Source of the DNA: an uncultured Bacilli bacterium
Lineage (GTDB): Bacteria > Bacillota_I > Bacilli_A > RF39 > UBA660
NCBI GenBank assembly: GCA_934090935.1
Contig: CAKOKD010000001.1
Coordinates: 310,001-374,000 of the forward strand
Length of the DNA stretch: 64,000 nt
Direction: 5' to 3'
Positions 7,364 through 14,635 of the stretch are shown here, piece by piece. Made by a program: the position numbers and the translations under genes. The stretch's first letter is position 1; every line of letters begins with the position of its first letter. Below the pieces are notes generated by a model, which saw nothing but the letters and a program-made list of their open reading frames with translations, had not been told where the DNA came from and did no database searches.

Positions 7364-9007
7364 ATGAGTAATAAAGAACTTGCAGATTTAATATTTCCAA
7401 ATATAGATAAAACTATTGAAGATTATGAAAAAATGTATCCAGAAAGAGAGTTACCAGAGGGAGCTTTAGTTACAAGATTTGCTCCAAGTCCAACTGGATT
7501 TGTACATATTGGTAATTTGTTTCAAGCTTTAACAGATTATTTTTTAGCTAAAAACAGTGGAGGAGTATTTTATTTAAGAAATGAAGACACTGATACTAAA
7601 AGAGAAGTAACGGACGCTGTTGATAAAATAATGGAATGTTTAGATTATGTTGGACTTAATCCTGATGAATATGAATATAAGGGTGAAATTCATGGAAATT
7701 ATGGACCTTACGTTCAAAGTGAAAGAAAAGAAATCTATCATGCATTTATTAAACATTTAATTGAAATTGGAAGGGCATATCCTTGTTTCTGCTCTGCAGA
7801 AGAACTTGATATAATGAGAAAAAAACAAGAAGCAAAGAAAGCTCAACCAGGTTATTATGGAGCATGGGCTAAATGTAGAGATTTAACGAATGAAGAAAGA
7901 GCTGAAAGAATTAAAAACGGGGAATCTTATGTTATTCGTTTTAGAAGTGAAGGAAATCCAAATAGAAAAGTTGAATTTGATGATCCTGTTACAGGAATTA
8001 TTGAATTCCCAGAAAACAATAACGATATGGTAATTATGAAGTCAGGAGACATGCTTCCAACATATCATTTTGCACACGTAGTTGATGATCATTTAATGCA
8101 TACAACAACAGTTGTAAGGGGACAAGAATGGCTTCCAAGTGTACCTTTACATATTGAAATGTTTGATGCTTTTGGCTTTGAAAAACCAAGTTATATTCAT
8201 AATGCTTTACTTTTAAAACAAGATGGAAATATTAAAAGAAAAATAAGCAAAAGAAAAGATCCAGAAGCTTTAATGAGTTACTATAGTGAAAAAGGATATC
8301 CAGCTTCGGCTATAATTGAATCTTTAATGACTATATTAAATAGTAATTATGAGGAGTGGAGAGATAATCATCCTGATGCATCATTTTTAGATTTTAATTT
8401 TGATCCAAAGAAAGTTGGAACAAGTGGAGCTTTATATGATTTAGAGAAACTTGATAATATTTCAAAGAATATTATTTCAAAGATGAGTGCAACTGACTTA
8501 TTTGAAAGACTTTTAAAATATACAGAAGAGTATGATGTTGATTTCAATAAACTTTTAAGTGAAAATAGAGATTACACAATTAGTATTTTAAATATTGAAA
8601 GAGAAATAGAAAAACCAAGAAAAGATTATGCATGTTTAAGTGATATTAAACCAAATATTTATTATATGTTCCCTGAATTATTTAAAGCTGAAAACTATGA
8701 ATGGGGACGTGTTACAGAAATAGATGAAATAAAAATTATTGTTAACACGTATATAGATAAATATTATGATGCAACTGATGATAAAGATACTTGGTTTAAT
8801 AAAATCAAAGAACTAACTGAAGAATTAGGATATGCATCAAATATGAAAGATTATAAAAAGAATCCGGAAATGTATAAAGGAAATGTTGCTGATATCTCAA
8901 CAATTATAAGAGTTTGTTTAACTACAAAATCTCGTACTCCTGATTTATACGATATTATGCGTATTTTAGGTATAGATGAAATAAAAAGAAGAATAAATTT
9001 ATTATAG
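7364..9007 (+). CDS. gltX: Glutamate--tRNA ligase
   Basis: A class Ib synthetase. The signature FAPSPTGFVHIGN carries the HIGH motif near residue 43, and the KMSKS equivalent is KRKISKRKDPEA near residue 290. At 547 aa it is longer than a typical bacterial GluRS (470-500 aa); the extra length lies in the C-terminal anticodon-binding half. Whether it also mischarges tRNA-Gln cannot be read here. The ATG at 7364 follows AGAGGTGG at 7351-7358; an in-frame extension to 7313 would run through the promoter and is rejected. Confidence 0.93.
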   Translation: MSNKELADLIFPNIDKTIEDYEKMYPERELPEGALVTRFAPSPTGFVHIGNLFQALTDYFLAKNSGGVFYLRNEDTDTKREVTDAVDKIMECLDYVGLNPDEYEYKGEIHGNYGPYVQSERKEIYHAFIKHLIEIGRAYPCFCSAEELDIMRKKQEAKKAQPGYYGAWAKCRDLTNEERAERIKNGESYVIRFRSEGNPNRKVEFDDPVTGIIEFPENNNDMVIMKSGDMLPTYHFAHVVDDHLMHTTTVVRGQEWLPSVPLHIEMFDAFGFEKPSYIHNALLLKQDGNIKRKISKRKDPEALMSYYSEKGYPASAIIESLMTILNSNYEEWRDNHPDASFLDFNFDPKKVGTSGALYDLEKLDNISKNIISKMSATDLFERLLKYTEEYDVDFNKLLSENRDYTISILNIEREIEKPRKDYACLSDIKPNIYYMFPELFKAENYEWGRVTEIDEIKIIVNTYIDKYYDATDDKDTWFNKIKELTEELGYASNMKDYKKNPEMYKGNVADISTIIRVCLTTKSRTPDLYDIMRILGIDEIKRRINLL

Positions 9008-9016
9008 GAGAGAATT

Positions 9017-9376
9017 ATGAATAAAAAGAGGATACTTACAATCATTATAATCATTTTACTTATTTTTGTTGCTTTTCTATTTTTCTTTAAAATAGGCAAA
9101 AAGAGTGTTAATAAGAGTTTTTATGCAGTTGATTTAGATGCAAGCTATGAAACAAGCCAAATGTGGAGCTATATCATCAGCGAAGATGGTATTGTTGAGG
9201 TGCGAAAAAGTGAATATGATGATACAACTCATAAACAACATTTTGAATTCATAGGAATAAAAAAAGGTAAAGTTGATGTTACTTTTGAATATAAGAATAT
9301 CGATGCTACTGATACAATAAAACAAGAAAAAATAACTTTAATTGTTGATAAGAACTTAAATATAAGAAAAAAATAA
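9017..9376 (+). CDS. Small membrane-anchored protein with a beta-rich outer domain
   Basis: 119 aa with an N-terminal transmembrane helix (about residues 6-27) and a beta-rich extracytoplasmic part. The pattern of a GxxG-type turn (IGIKKGKVDVTFEY) near the end recalls chagasin-type (I42) inhibitor or Ig-like folds, but conservation is too weak to name it. It lies 9 nt after gltX and shares its unit; a terminator follows. Confidence 0.65.
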   Translation: MNKKRILTIIIIILLIFVAFLFFFKIGKKSVNKSFYAVDLDASYETSQMWSYIISEDGIVEVRKSEYDDTTHKQHFEFIGIKKGKVDVTFEYKNIDATDTIKQEKITLIVDKNLNIRKK

Positions 9377-9393
9377 CTTATAACTTTTTAAAA

Positions 9394-9421
9394 GCTTAAC
9401 TTTTTTTAGTTAAGTTTTTAT
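9394..9421 (+). terminator. Rho-independent terminator
   Basis: GCTTAAC and GTTAAG form a stem around a T-rich loop, followed by a T-run. Confidence 0.7.
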
Positions 9422-9462
9422 TTTGAATAAAATATTTAAATTATCCTCATTATATATGTGAG

Positions 9463-10245
9463 GTGAATATTATAAAAAATAAAGTTGAAATAAATGGAAT
9501 AAATACAAATGATTTAAAAGTTTTAAAAAAAGAAGAAATGGATGAATTATTTAAAAGATATAAAGAAGGAGATTTGCTTGCTAAAGAAAAACTTGCTACG
9601 GGAAATTTACGTCTAGTTTTATCCATAATTAAAAATTATAATAATGGTAAAAATGATATGAATGATCTGTTTCAAGTTGGATGTATCGGGCTTATGAAAG
9701 CTATTGAAAACTTTGATTCTACATTTAATTGTCTTTTCTCAACATATGCAGTTCCTTTAATTTTAGGTGAAGTTAAAAGATATATAAGGGATTCTAATAC
9801 TATAAGAGTTACTAGAAGTATCAGAGATCTTGCTTATAAAATTATGAAATATAAAGATTTATATCAAAGTATTCATGGTGTAGAACCTAAAAATGAAGAT
9901 ATTTTAATGGAACTTGGTATAACAGAATATGAGCTTAAAGAAGCGTATGATTCTTTAAGAGAACCGATGAGCATATATGATCCAATTTATAATGATGGAG
10001 GAGATACAATTTACTTATTAGATCAGCTTAAAGATGAGAAATGTGAAAGCATCGATAAAGATATTATTATTTCTTTAAATCGAGCTTTAAAATATATTAA
10101 AGAAAGAGAAAGAAACATTTTAATATCAAGATATATTATTGGTAAAACTCAGACGGAATTGGCTTCTGAATTAGGCGTAAGTCAAGCTCAGATATCAAGA
10201 ATAGAAAAAAATGCCATAAATAATGTGAAAAAGTATATTAAATAA
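9463..10245 (+). CDS. sigG: Sporulation sigma factor SigG
   Basis: SigG directs late forespore transcription. The product is 260 aa, the same length as B. subtilis SigG. It has the characteristic N-terminus NKVEINGINTNDLKVLK, region 2 with NLRLVLSIIKNYNN and DLFQVGCIGLMKAIENFD, and a region 4 helix-turn-helix ending SQAQISRIEKNA. It is clearly closer to SigG than SigF by its start sequence. The start is uncertain: a GTG at 9463 sits inside the best SD-like sequence GTGAGGTG, and no in-frame ATG lies near. It is transcribed alone between a terminator and the M16 pair. Confidence 0.92.
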   Translation: MNIIKNKVEINGINTNDLKVLKKEEMDELFKRYKEGDLLAKEKLATGNLRLVLSIIKNYNNGKNDMNDLFQVGCIGLMKAIENFDSTFNCLFSTYAVPLILGEVKRYIRDSNTIRVTRSIRDLAYKIMKYKDLYQSIHGVEPKNEDILMELGITEYELKEAYDSLREPMSIYDPIYNDGGDTIYLLDQLKDEKCESIDKDIIISLNRALKYIKERERNILISRYIIGKTQTELASELGVSQAQISRIEKNAINNVKKYIK

Positions 10246-10273
10246 TGTATAATAATCTCAAGTGAGGTAAATT

Positions 10274-11530
10274 ATGAAGTATTTGAATTTTAAAAACGAT
10301 TATACATTAATAAAGACTGATAAAATAGATACAGTTGTATTTACATTTGTTTTTCCAGTTAGTTATGTTAAAGGAGAAATGGCATATTTTAAGATACTTA
10401 ACGATATAATAACTCAAACAAGTGAAAAGTATCCTGATAATGGTGAATACAATAAAGCTAGAATTAAAAGTGGTGTAGTTGATAATCTATTAACTTTAAA
10501 ATCTATTGGTTCAACATATTTTTTGAAATATGAATTTGAAATACCGAGAGAAAACTTAATCAAGGATTATAGTATTGAAGAAGCATTTTCTTTTGCAATA
10601 GATTCTTTGATGAAACCATTTATTAAAGATAAAAAATTTGATCAATCTCAATTTGATTATGAAAAAAATTACCTAATTAGAGCCGATAAATTGTCTGATG
10701 AAAATATTGATTCTTCTAATGATAAAAAATTATGGGATATAGTTGATAAAGAAGAGTTAACAGGATTAACAAGTGAACATTATAAAGAAGCATTAGAAAA
10801 ATTAAATAATGAAAGATTATATGAGCTATATCTAGAAAACATCTATAATAATAAACCATTTATATACGTTTATGGAAATATAGAAAGAGAAACTTTAGAT
10901 AAATTATTTGATAAATATTATCCTTTAAGTAAGAATGAAATAAAAGTTGAAAAAAATTACATGACTTTATTGCCAGTTGTTGCTGAAGATTATATTGAAG
11001 TACCAACTAAGTTTAATCAAACTGAAATTGTTATGGTATATCAAGTAGACGTTACCGAAGATAATTATTTTAGGCTACATCAACTTAGAGATTTCTTATC
11101 TTCAAAGGAAAACAATTTAATATTTAAAACTTTAAGAACGGAACATAATTTGGTTTATCATGCAGGAACTCATACTAGAGCAAGATCAGGAATATTATTT
11201 GTTGATGCTTTGATACAAGATAAAAATATAGATGAGGCTACTAAATTAGTTAATGGAGTATTTGAGAGTTTAAAGGATAAAAAAGTTTTAGCTGAATGTT
11301 TAAGCAAAGCACAAAAATATGTTAGTTATGATTTGTTGGTTGAGGAAGATAATTCATTTAATGAATTAAGGAAAGTAAAAGATGCTGATTTAGAATTAAA
11401 TGGTTTGGAAAAAGTAGCAAAATTGTATGAAGAAACAACGGTTGATGATATGCTTGATTTTATTCAAAATGTAAAGCATACAAGTACAATTATATTTAGA
11501 GGTGTAGGAAATGATAAAAACAACGATTAA
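10274..11530 (+). CDS. M16-family peptidase-like protein, non-catalytic partner (YmfF-like)
   Basis: 418 aa with the overall fold signature of M16 peptidases (for example the segment RTEHNLVYHAGTHTRAR in the C-terminal half) but no HxxEH zinc motif, so it is probably the inactive half of a two-subunit protease. It overlaps the next gene by 20 bp. The order matches B. subtilis ymfF-ymfH, where an inactive and an active M16 protein are adjacent. Substrate unknown. Confidence 0.8.
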   Translation: MKYLNFKNDYTLIKTDKIDTVVFTFVFPVSYVKGEMAYFKILNDIITQTSEKYPDNGEYNKARIKSGVVDNLLTLKSIGSTYFLKYEFEIPRENLIKDYSIEEAFSFAIDSLMKPFIKDKKFDQSQFDYEKNYLIRADKLSDENIDSSNDKKLWDIVDKEELTGLTSEHYKEALEKLNNERLYELYLENIYNNKPFIYVYGNIERETLDKLFDKYYPLSKNEIKVEKNYMTLLPVVAEDYIEVPTKFNQTEIVMVYQVDVTEDNYFRLHQLRDFLSSKENNLIFKTLRTEHNLVYHAGTHTRARSGILFVDALIQDKNIDEATKLVNGVFESLKDKKVLAECLSKAQKYVSYDLLVEEDNSFNELRKVKDADLELNGLEKVAKLYEETTVDDMLDFIQNVKHTSTIIFRGVGNDKNND

Positions 11531-12761
11531 AAAACTAAAAAATGGTCTTACAATGGTTTTAGTTGAAGATAAGAGCAAAAATCAAACATCAGCTGTTTTG
11601 ACGGTTAAATACGGAACAAAAGTAAGTCATGTAAAGGTCGGAGATGAAATCATTGAAATTAAACCGGGTCTTGCTCATTTACTTGAACATACTTTAATAG
11701 AAAATAGTATTTATGGTAATGTTTCAGCTTACTTCAATGATAACTATGTTAATTATAATGGCTTTACTTCTTCAAAAACCACTTATTTTCCAATTAAAAC
11801 TATAAAAGATTTTAAAAAACATTTAAAAGTATTACTAGACTATATAAACATTATAGATTTTAATGAAGAAAAATTGGAAGAGATAAAAAAGCCTATTGTT
11901 GATGAAATCATTAGAAGTAAAGATAGAGTTCATTATAAATTTAATGAAGCTGTTTATTTTCTTGTTAATAATAAGACAAGATTTGTCGGAAATTTAGGAG
12001 AAATTGATGATGTATTAAAAATAAGTGTAGAGGAATTAAGTCGAGTTCATGAGATTATGTATCAACCAAGCAATCAAATACTTTCTATAAGTGGAAACTT
12101 TGATACTGATGATATATTAAAATATGTAGAAGATATATATGATGAATATAATATTCCGGTTATAGAGTATCAAATCTTGGATGAAGAGGATACTTATGAA
12201 TATGAAAAAAATGAAATTACTATTATAGATGAAAAGTATGATCCAATCTGTTCGTTAGAATTTAAAATAGATTTAAGTGACTTTACAAATGAAGAAAGAT
12301 TGAAAATAGATTATTATATTTCATATTTTTTAACATATAATTTTTCAGATAACTCAAAAGCTTATAAAAGAGTTAAAGACGAACATCTTTCAGCTTTTTC
12401 ATTTTCTTGTTCAAAAGATTTTATTACGCCTAATGTTTTAGGAGTTAGAGTTGTTTTAAATACAACTGAACATGATAAGGCAAGGGGTATCATTCAAGAT
12501 GTATTTGATAATCTTTATATGGATAAGGAATATTTTGAATTATGGAAGAGAGAAAGCTTAATTGATATTATTAAAAGAGAAAAGAATCATAATCTAATTA
12601 GAAAAAGTCTTATAAACAATATATTGGATTTTGATATTTATTATAATGAAGGAATAGATTTTATAGAAAGCATGAGTTTTGAAGAAATGAAAAACTTAAT
12701 AGAAAGAATGGATTTCAGCAATTATTTATTTGCTAAAGAATTTAAAGATGTAAAGGAATAG
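11511..12761 (+). CDS. M16-family zinc peptidase (YmfH-like)
   Basis: 416 aa. The inverted zinc motif is intact as HLLEH at residues 56-60, inside GLAHLLEHTLIEN, with a downstream acidic segment (PIVDEIIRSK) that should hold the third ligand. The start lies inside the end of the preceding non-catalytic M16 gene, which suggests translational coupling and a heterodimer. B. subtilis YmfH is the nearest named analogue; its substrate is not established. Confidence 0.87.
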   Translation: MIKTTIKKLKNGLTMVLVEDKSKNQTSAVLTVKYGTKVSHVKVGDEIIEIKPGLAHLLEHTLIENSIYGNVSAYFNDNYVNYNGFTSSKTTYFPIKTIKDFKKHLKVLLDYINIIDFNEEKLEEIKKPIVDEIIRSKDRVHYKFNEAVYFLVNNKTRFVGNLGEIDDVLKISVEELSRVHEIMYQPSNQILSISGNFDTDDILKYVEDIYDEYNIPVIEYQILDEEDTYEYEKNEITIIDEKYDPICSLEFKIDLSDFTNEERLKIDYYISYFLTYNFSDNSKAYKRVKDEHLSAFSFSCSKDFITPNVLGVRVVLNTTEHDKARGIIQDVFDNLYMDKEYFELWKRESLIDIIKREKNHNLIRKSLINNILDFDIYYNEGIDFIESMSFEEMKNLIERMDFSNYLFAKEFKDVKE

Positions 12762-12849
12762 ACAAATAATATTCTTAAAAACTCATCTTATGATATAATT
12801 AACTTATAGGGAATATGATGTACTCTAAAAAATAGAAAGAAGTGAATTT

Positions 12850-14028
12850 ATGGGATTATTAAAAGCAACAACTAATTCAATATCTCAAGTTGTTGGAGAT
12901 CAATTTAAGGAGTTTATTACTCCTGCTACTACTGATAAATCAGTTTTAGTTCAAAAAGGTGTAGTAAATCATGGTGTTGGAAATACAAATCCAACTGAGG
13001 GTATTATCACTAATGGAAGTAAAATAGTTATACCTGAAGGATATGCAATGATGATTGTTGATAATGGAGCAATCAAAGAATTTAGTGCTGAAGCTGGAGA
13101 ATTTATTTGGGATCAATCAAGTGAACCAAGTGTATTTGAAGGAGGTTTCTTTAAAGGAATAGGAGATTCAATTAAAAGGATTGGAAATCGTATTACTTTT
13201 GGAGGTCAAACTGCTCATGATCAAAGAGTTTACTATGTAAATCTTTTAAATATTACTGGAAATAAATTTGGTTCTACTAATACAGAAACAATTTTTGATC
13301 CAGTTTATGGAAGCGTTGAAATTACTTTCTTTGGAGAGTATTCATTTAAAGTAATAGATCCAACTATTTTAATAACTAATGTTTTGGGTTCTATGCCTAA
13401 GGATGAAGTTAGTGTTGATGATGTAGTTGGTGGTCAATTAAAGATGGAATTTACAAGCAATGTTTCAACTTGTATAGCTGATTTAATGACTTCTAATAAT
13501 ATTTCATTTAATACAGTTCAAAAGTATAAAAATGAAGTAGTTAAAGTGATGAATGATTTACTTGATGAATCTTGGGTTAAACAATATGGTTTAGAGATTC
13601 AAGATATGGCACTTAATATCAATGCTAGTGATGAATCTAAAGCAATTATTAGAGAAGTTGATTCTGAGATATCAAGAGAAAAACGTCGTGGAGATATGTA
13701 TGCTGCAAATCCAAGTGGTATGATGGCAGCTGCTACAGCTGATGCAATGGTTAATGCTTCAAAAAATGAAAATGGAGCAATGATGGGATTCATGGGAATG
13801 AACATGAGTCAAAATGTTGGAGCAAATGTAATGGATAGTGCTAATAATATTACACCAAGTCAACCAACTCAAAACGTTAATCCAACTGAAGTTGTTATGT
13901 CTAATGTAAATGTTGAAGAAAAAAAGGAAAGTGTTGAAGAGACTTCAAATACTCCAAAATTCTGTTCAGACTGCGGAACTCCAGTAACTGGAAAATTCTG
14001 TAGTTCATGTGGAAAACAACAATATTAA
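12850..14028 (+). CDS. SPFH/band-7 domain protein with C-terminal zinc ribbon (YdjI-like)
   Basis: 392 aa. The N-terminal two thirds resemble the SPFH (virion core-like) family: segments such as KGVVNHGVGNTNPTEG and IPEGYAMMIVDNGAIKEF are typical. A Gly/Met/Asn-rich linker leads to a zinc ribbon with C372, C375, C384 and C387 (CSDCG and CSSCG). B. subtilis YdjI, in the same family, helps recruit PspA-type stress proteins to the membrane; that role here is inference. It is a single-gene unit with TATAAT at 12793-12798 and a terminator behind. Confidence 0.85.
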   Translation: MGLLKATTNSISQVVGDQFKEFITPATTDKSVLVQKGVVNHGVGNTNPTEGIITNGSKIVIPEGYAMMIVDNGAIKEFSAEAGEFIWDQSSEPSVFEGGFFKGIGDSIKRIGNRITFGGQTAHDQRVYYVNLLNITGNKFGSTNTETIFDPVYGSVEITFFGEYSFKVIDPTILITNVLGSMPKDEVSVDDVVGGQLKMEFTSNVSTCIADLMTSNNISFNTVQKYKNEVVKVMNDLLDESWVKQYGLEIQDMALNINASDESKAIIREVDSEISREKRRGDMYAANPSGMMAAATADAMVNASKNENGAMMGFMGMNMSQNVGANVMDSANNITPSQPTQNVNPTEVVMSNVNVEEKKESVEETSNTPKFCSDCGTPVTGKFCSSCGKQQY

Positions 14029-14041
14029 TAATTAATAAAAT

Positions 14042-14066
14042 AATCGCAGTAATGCGATTTTTTTTA
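14042..14066 (+). terminator. Rho-independent terminator
   Basis: AATCGCA-GTAA-TGCGATT followed by a long T-run. Toxin-antitoxin copy B begins 15 bp further on. Confidence 0.85.
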
Positions 14067-14092
14067 TGTGTTTTATTTTTTTAGGTTCTAAT

Positions 14093-14143
14093 TTTGTCGA
14101 CATTTGTCGGATTTATTGACAAGGTAAATAAAGTATATATAAT
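14093..14143 (+). promoter_or_regulatory. Toxin promoter B with tandem TTTGTCGA-like boxes
   Basis: TTGACA at 14116-14121 and TATAAT at 14138-14143, 16 bp apart. TTTGTCGA at 14093-14100 and TTTGTCGG at 14103-14110 are again 10 bp apart, as in copy A. Confidence 0.7.
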
Positions 14144-14240
14144 ACAAACTCGAGAAGCAGAAAAAGATGCTTATCACTTCCAAACTAGAGGCTAAATTAT
14201 TCGGGGTTTTGGTTAAAGGAGTACGAGAGGAAGTGATACG

Positions 14241-14324
14241 ATGAAAAAAGATAATCATATAAGATTACTTTATCTAATCGTTTTTATATTGTTAATAATA
14301 ATTTTAAAATTATTATGTCAATAA
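14241..14324 (+). CDS. Fst-like small hydrophobic toxin peptide, copy B
   Basis: A 27-aa peptide that starts MKKDNHIRLLYLIV like copy A and ends KLLCQ. The body differs by conservative Leu/Ile/Phe changes only, which is what selection on a membrane helix would leave. The same two SD-like sequences precede it (AAAGGAGT and GAGGAAGTG). It lacks the stop position of copy A and gains two residues. Expression is presumably kept off by the antisense RNA encoded opposite. Confidence 0.7.
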   Translation: MKKDNHIRLLYLIVFILLIIILKLLCQ

Positions 14325-14409
14325 AAAAAGCATCTTTATTCTACTGAATAAGGATGCACCGCAAAATGTGGTAAGCATCAGCCTCAAAAGAAAACTTCTG
14401 CTTCTCACT
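14323..14409 (-). ncRNA. Antisense RNA antitoxin, copy B
   Basis: Minus-strand promoter TTGTAA (14444-14439) and TATATT (14421-14416) with 17-bp spacing. The RNA would run about 87 nt to the hairpin at 14357-14330 and a U-run. The start GUGAGAAGC and the GAUGCUUACCAC repeat are unchanged from copy A, but several loop bases differ, so cross-regulation of the two copies may be partial. Confidence 0.65.
14330..14357 (-). terminator. Shared hairpin between toxin and antitoxin RNAs, copy B
   Basis: Same stem as in copy A (GCATCTTTATTC with GAATAAGGATGC), with seven A on its left that form the U-run of the antisense RNA. Confidence 0.75.
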
Positions 14410-14462
14410 AAAATAAATATAACATTTTTCAATATAAATTACAATGATAATAAATAAATACA

Positions 14463-14515
14463 CTTTACGCATAATAAAAATGAATATGCAAAATACAACG
14501 AAAATGTTGTATAAT
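14463..14515 (+). promoter_or_regulatory. Upstream promoter block of poly-G cassette 1
   Basis: CTTTACGCATAA begins at 14463 and TATAAT lies at 14510-14515, 47 bp later. The same two elements at the same spacing occur in cassettes 2-4. The sequence before TATAAT (CAAC..ATGTTG) is conserved, but there is no good -35 box, so an activator is likely. Confidence 0.6.
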
Positions 14516-14580
14516 ATAAGATATAATACAACTGCAAAATAAAACAGACGACAAAAGTTATGTAAAACAAGACAATGCCC

Positions 14581-14612
14581 TTGAAAATCGGGGGGGGTAT
14601 TATAAAATAAAA
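14581..14612 (+). promoter_or_regulatory. Poly-G promoter box, copy 1
   Basis: TTGAAA at 14581-14586, eight G at 14590-14597, and TAAAAT at 14603-14608. Spacing between the two boxes is 16 bp, and a gain or loss of one G would make it 17 or 15. The start codon of the surface gene lies 28 bp behind the -10 box, with GAAGGTG as ribosome binding site. Confidence 0.65.
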
Positions 14613-14635
14613 AAGTAAGATGCGAAGGTGTAGAA

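Larger units (their letters stand above)
14081..14444 (+). repeat. 350-bp repeated module, copy B (type I toxin-antitoxin)
   Basis: Second copy of the module at 5111-5470. Differences are scattered point changes and short indels, while promoter boxes, direct repeats and hairpin stems are kept. It lies directly before the poly-G cassette of the glycine-rich surface gene. Confidence 0.9.

Noticed and set aside
12817..12843. Tiny open frame before the SPFH gene
   Set aside because: Only a few codons with no ribosome binding site; it lies in the leader between TATAAT and the real start.
14590..14597. G-run as a G-quadruplex or RNA switch
   Set aside because: A single run of eight G cannot form an intramolecular four-stranded quadruplex, and no further G-tracts are near. 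The fit to -35/-10 spacing explains it better.
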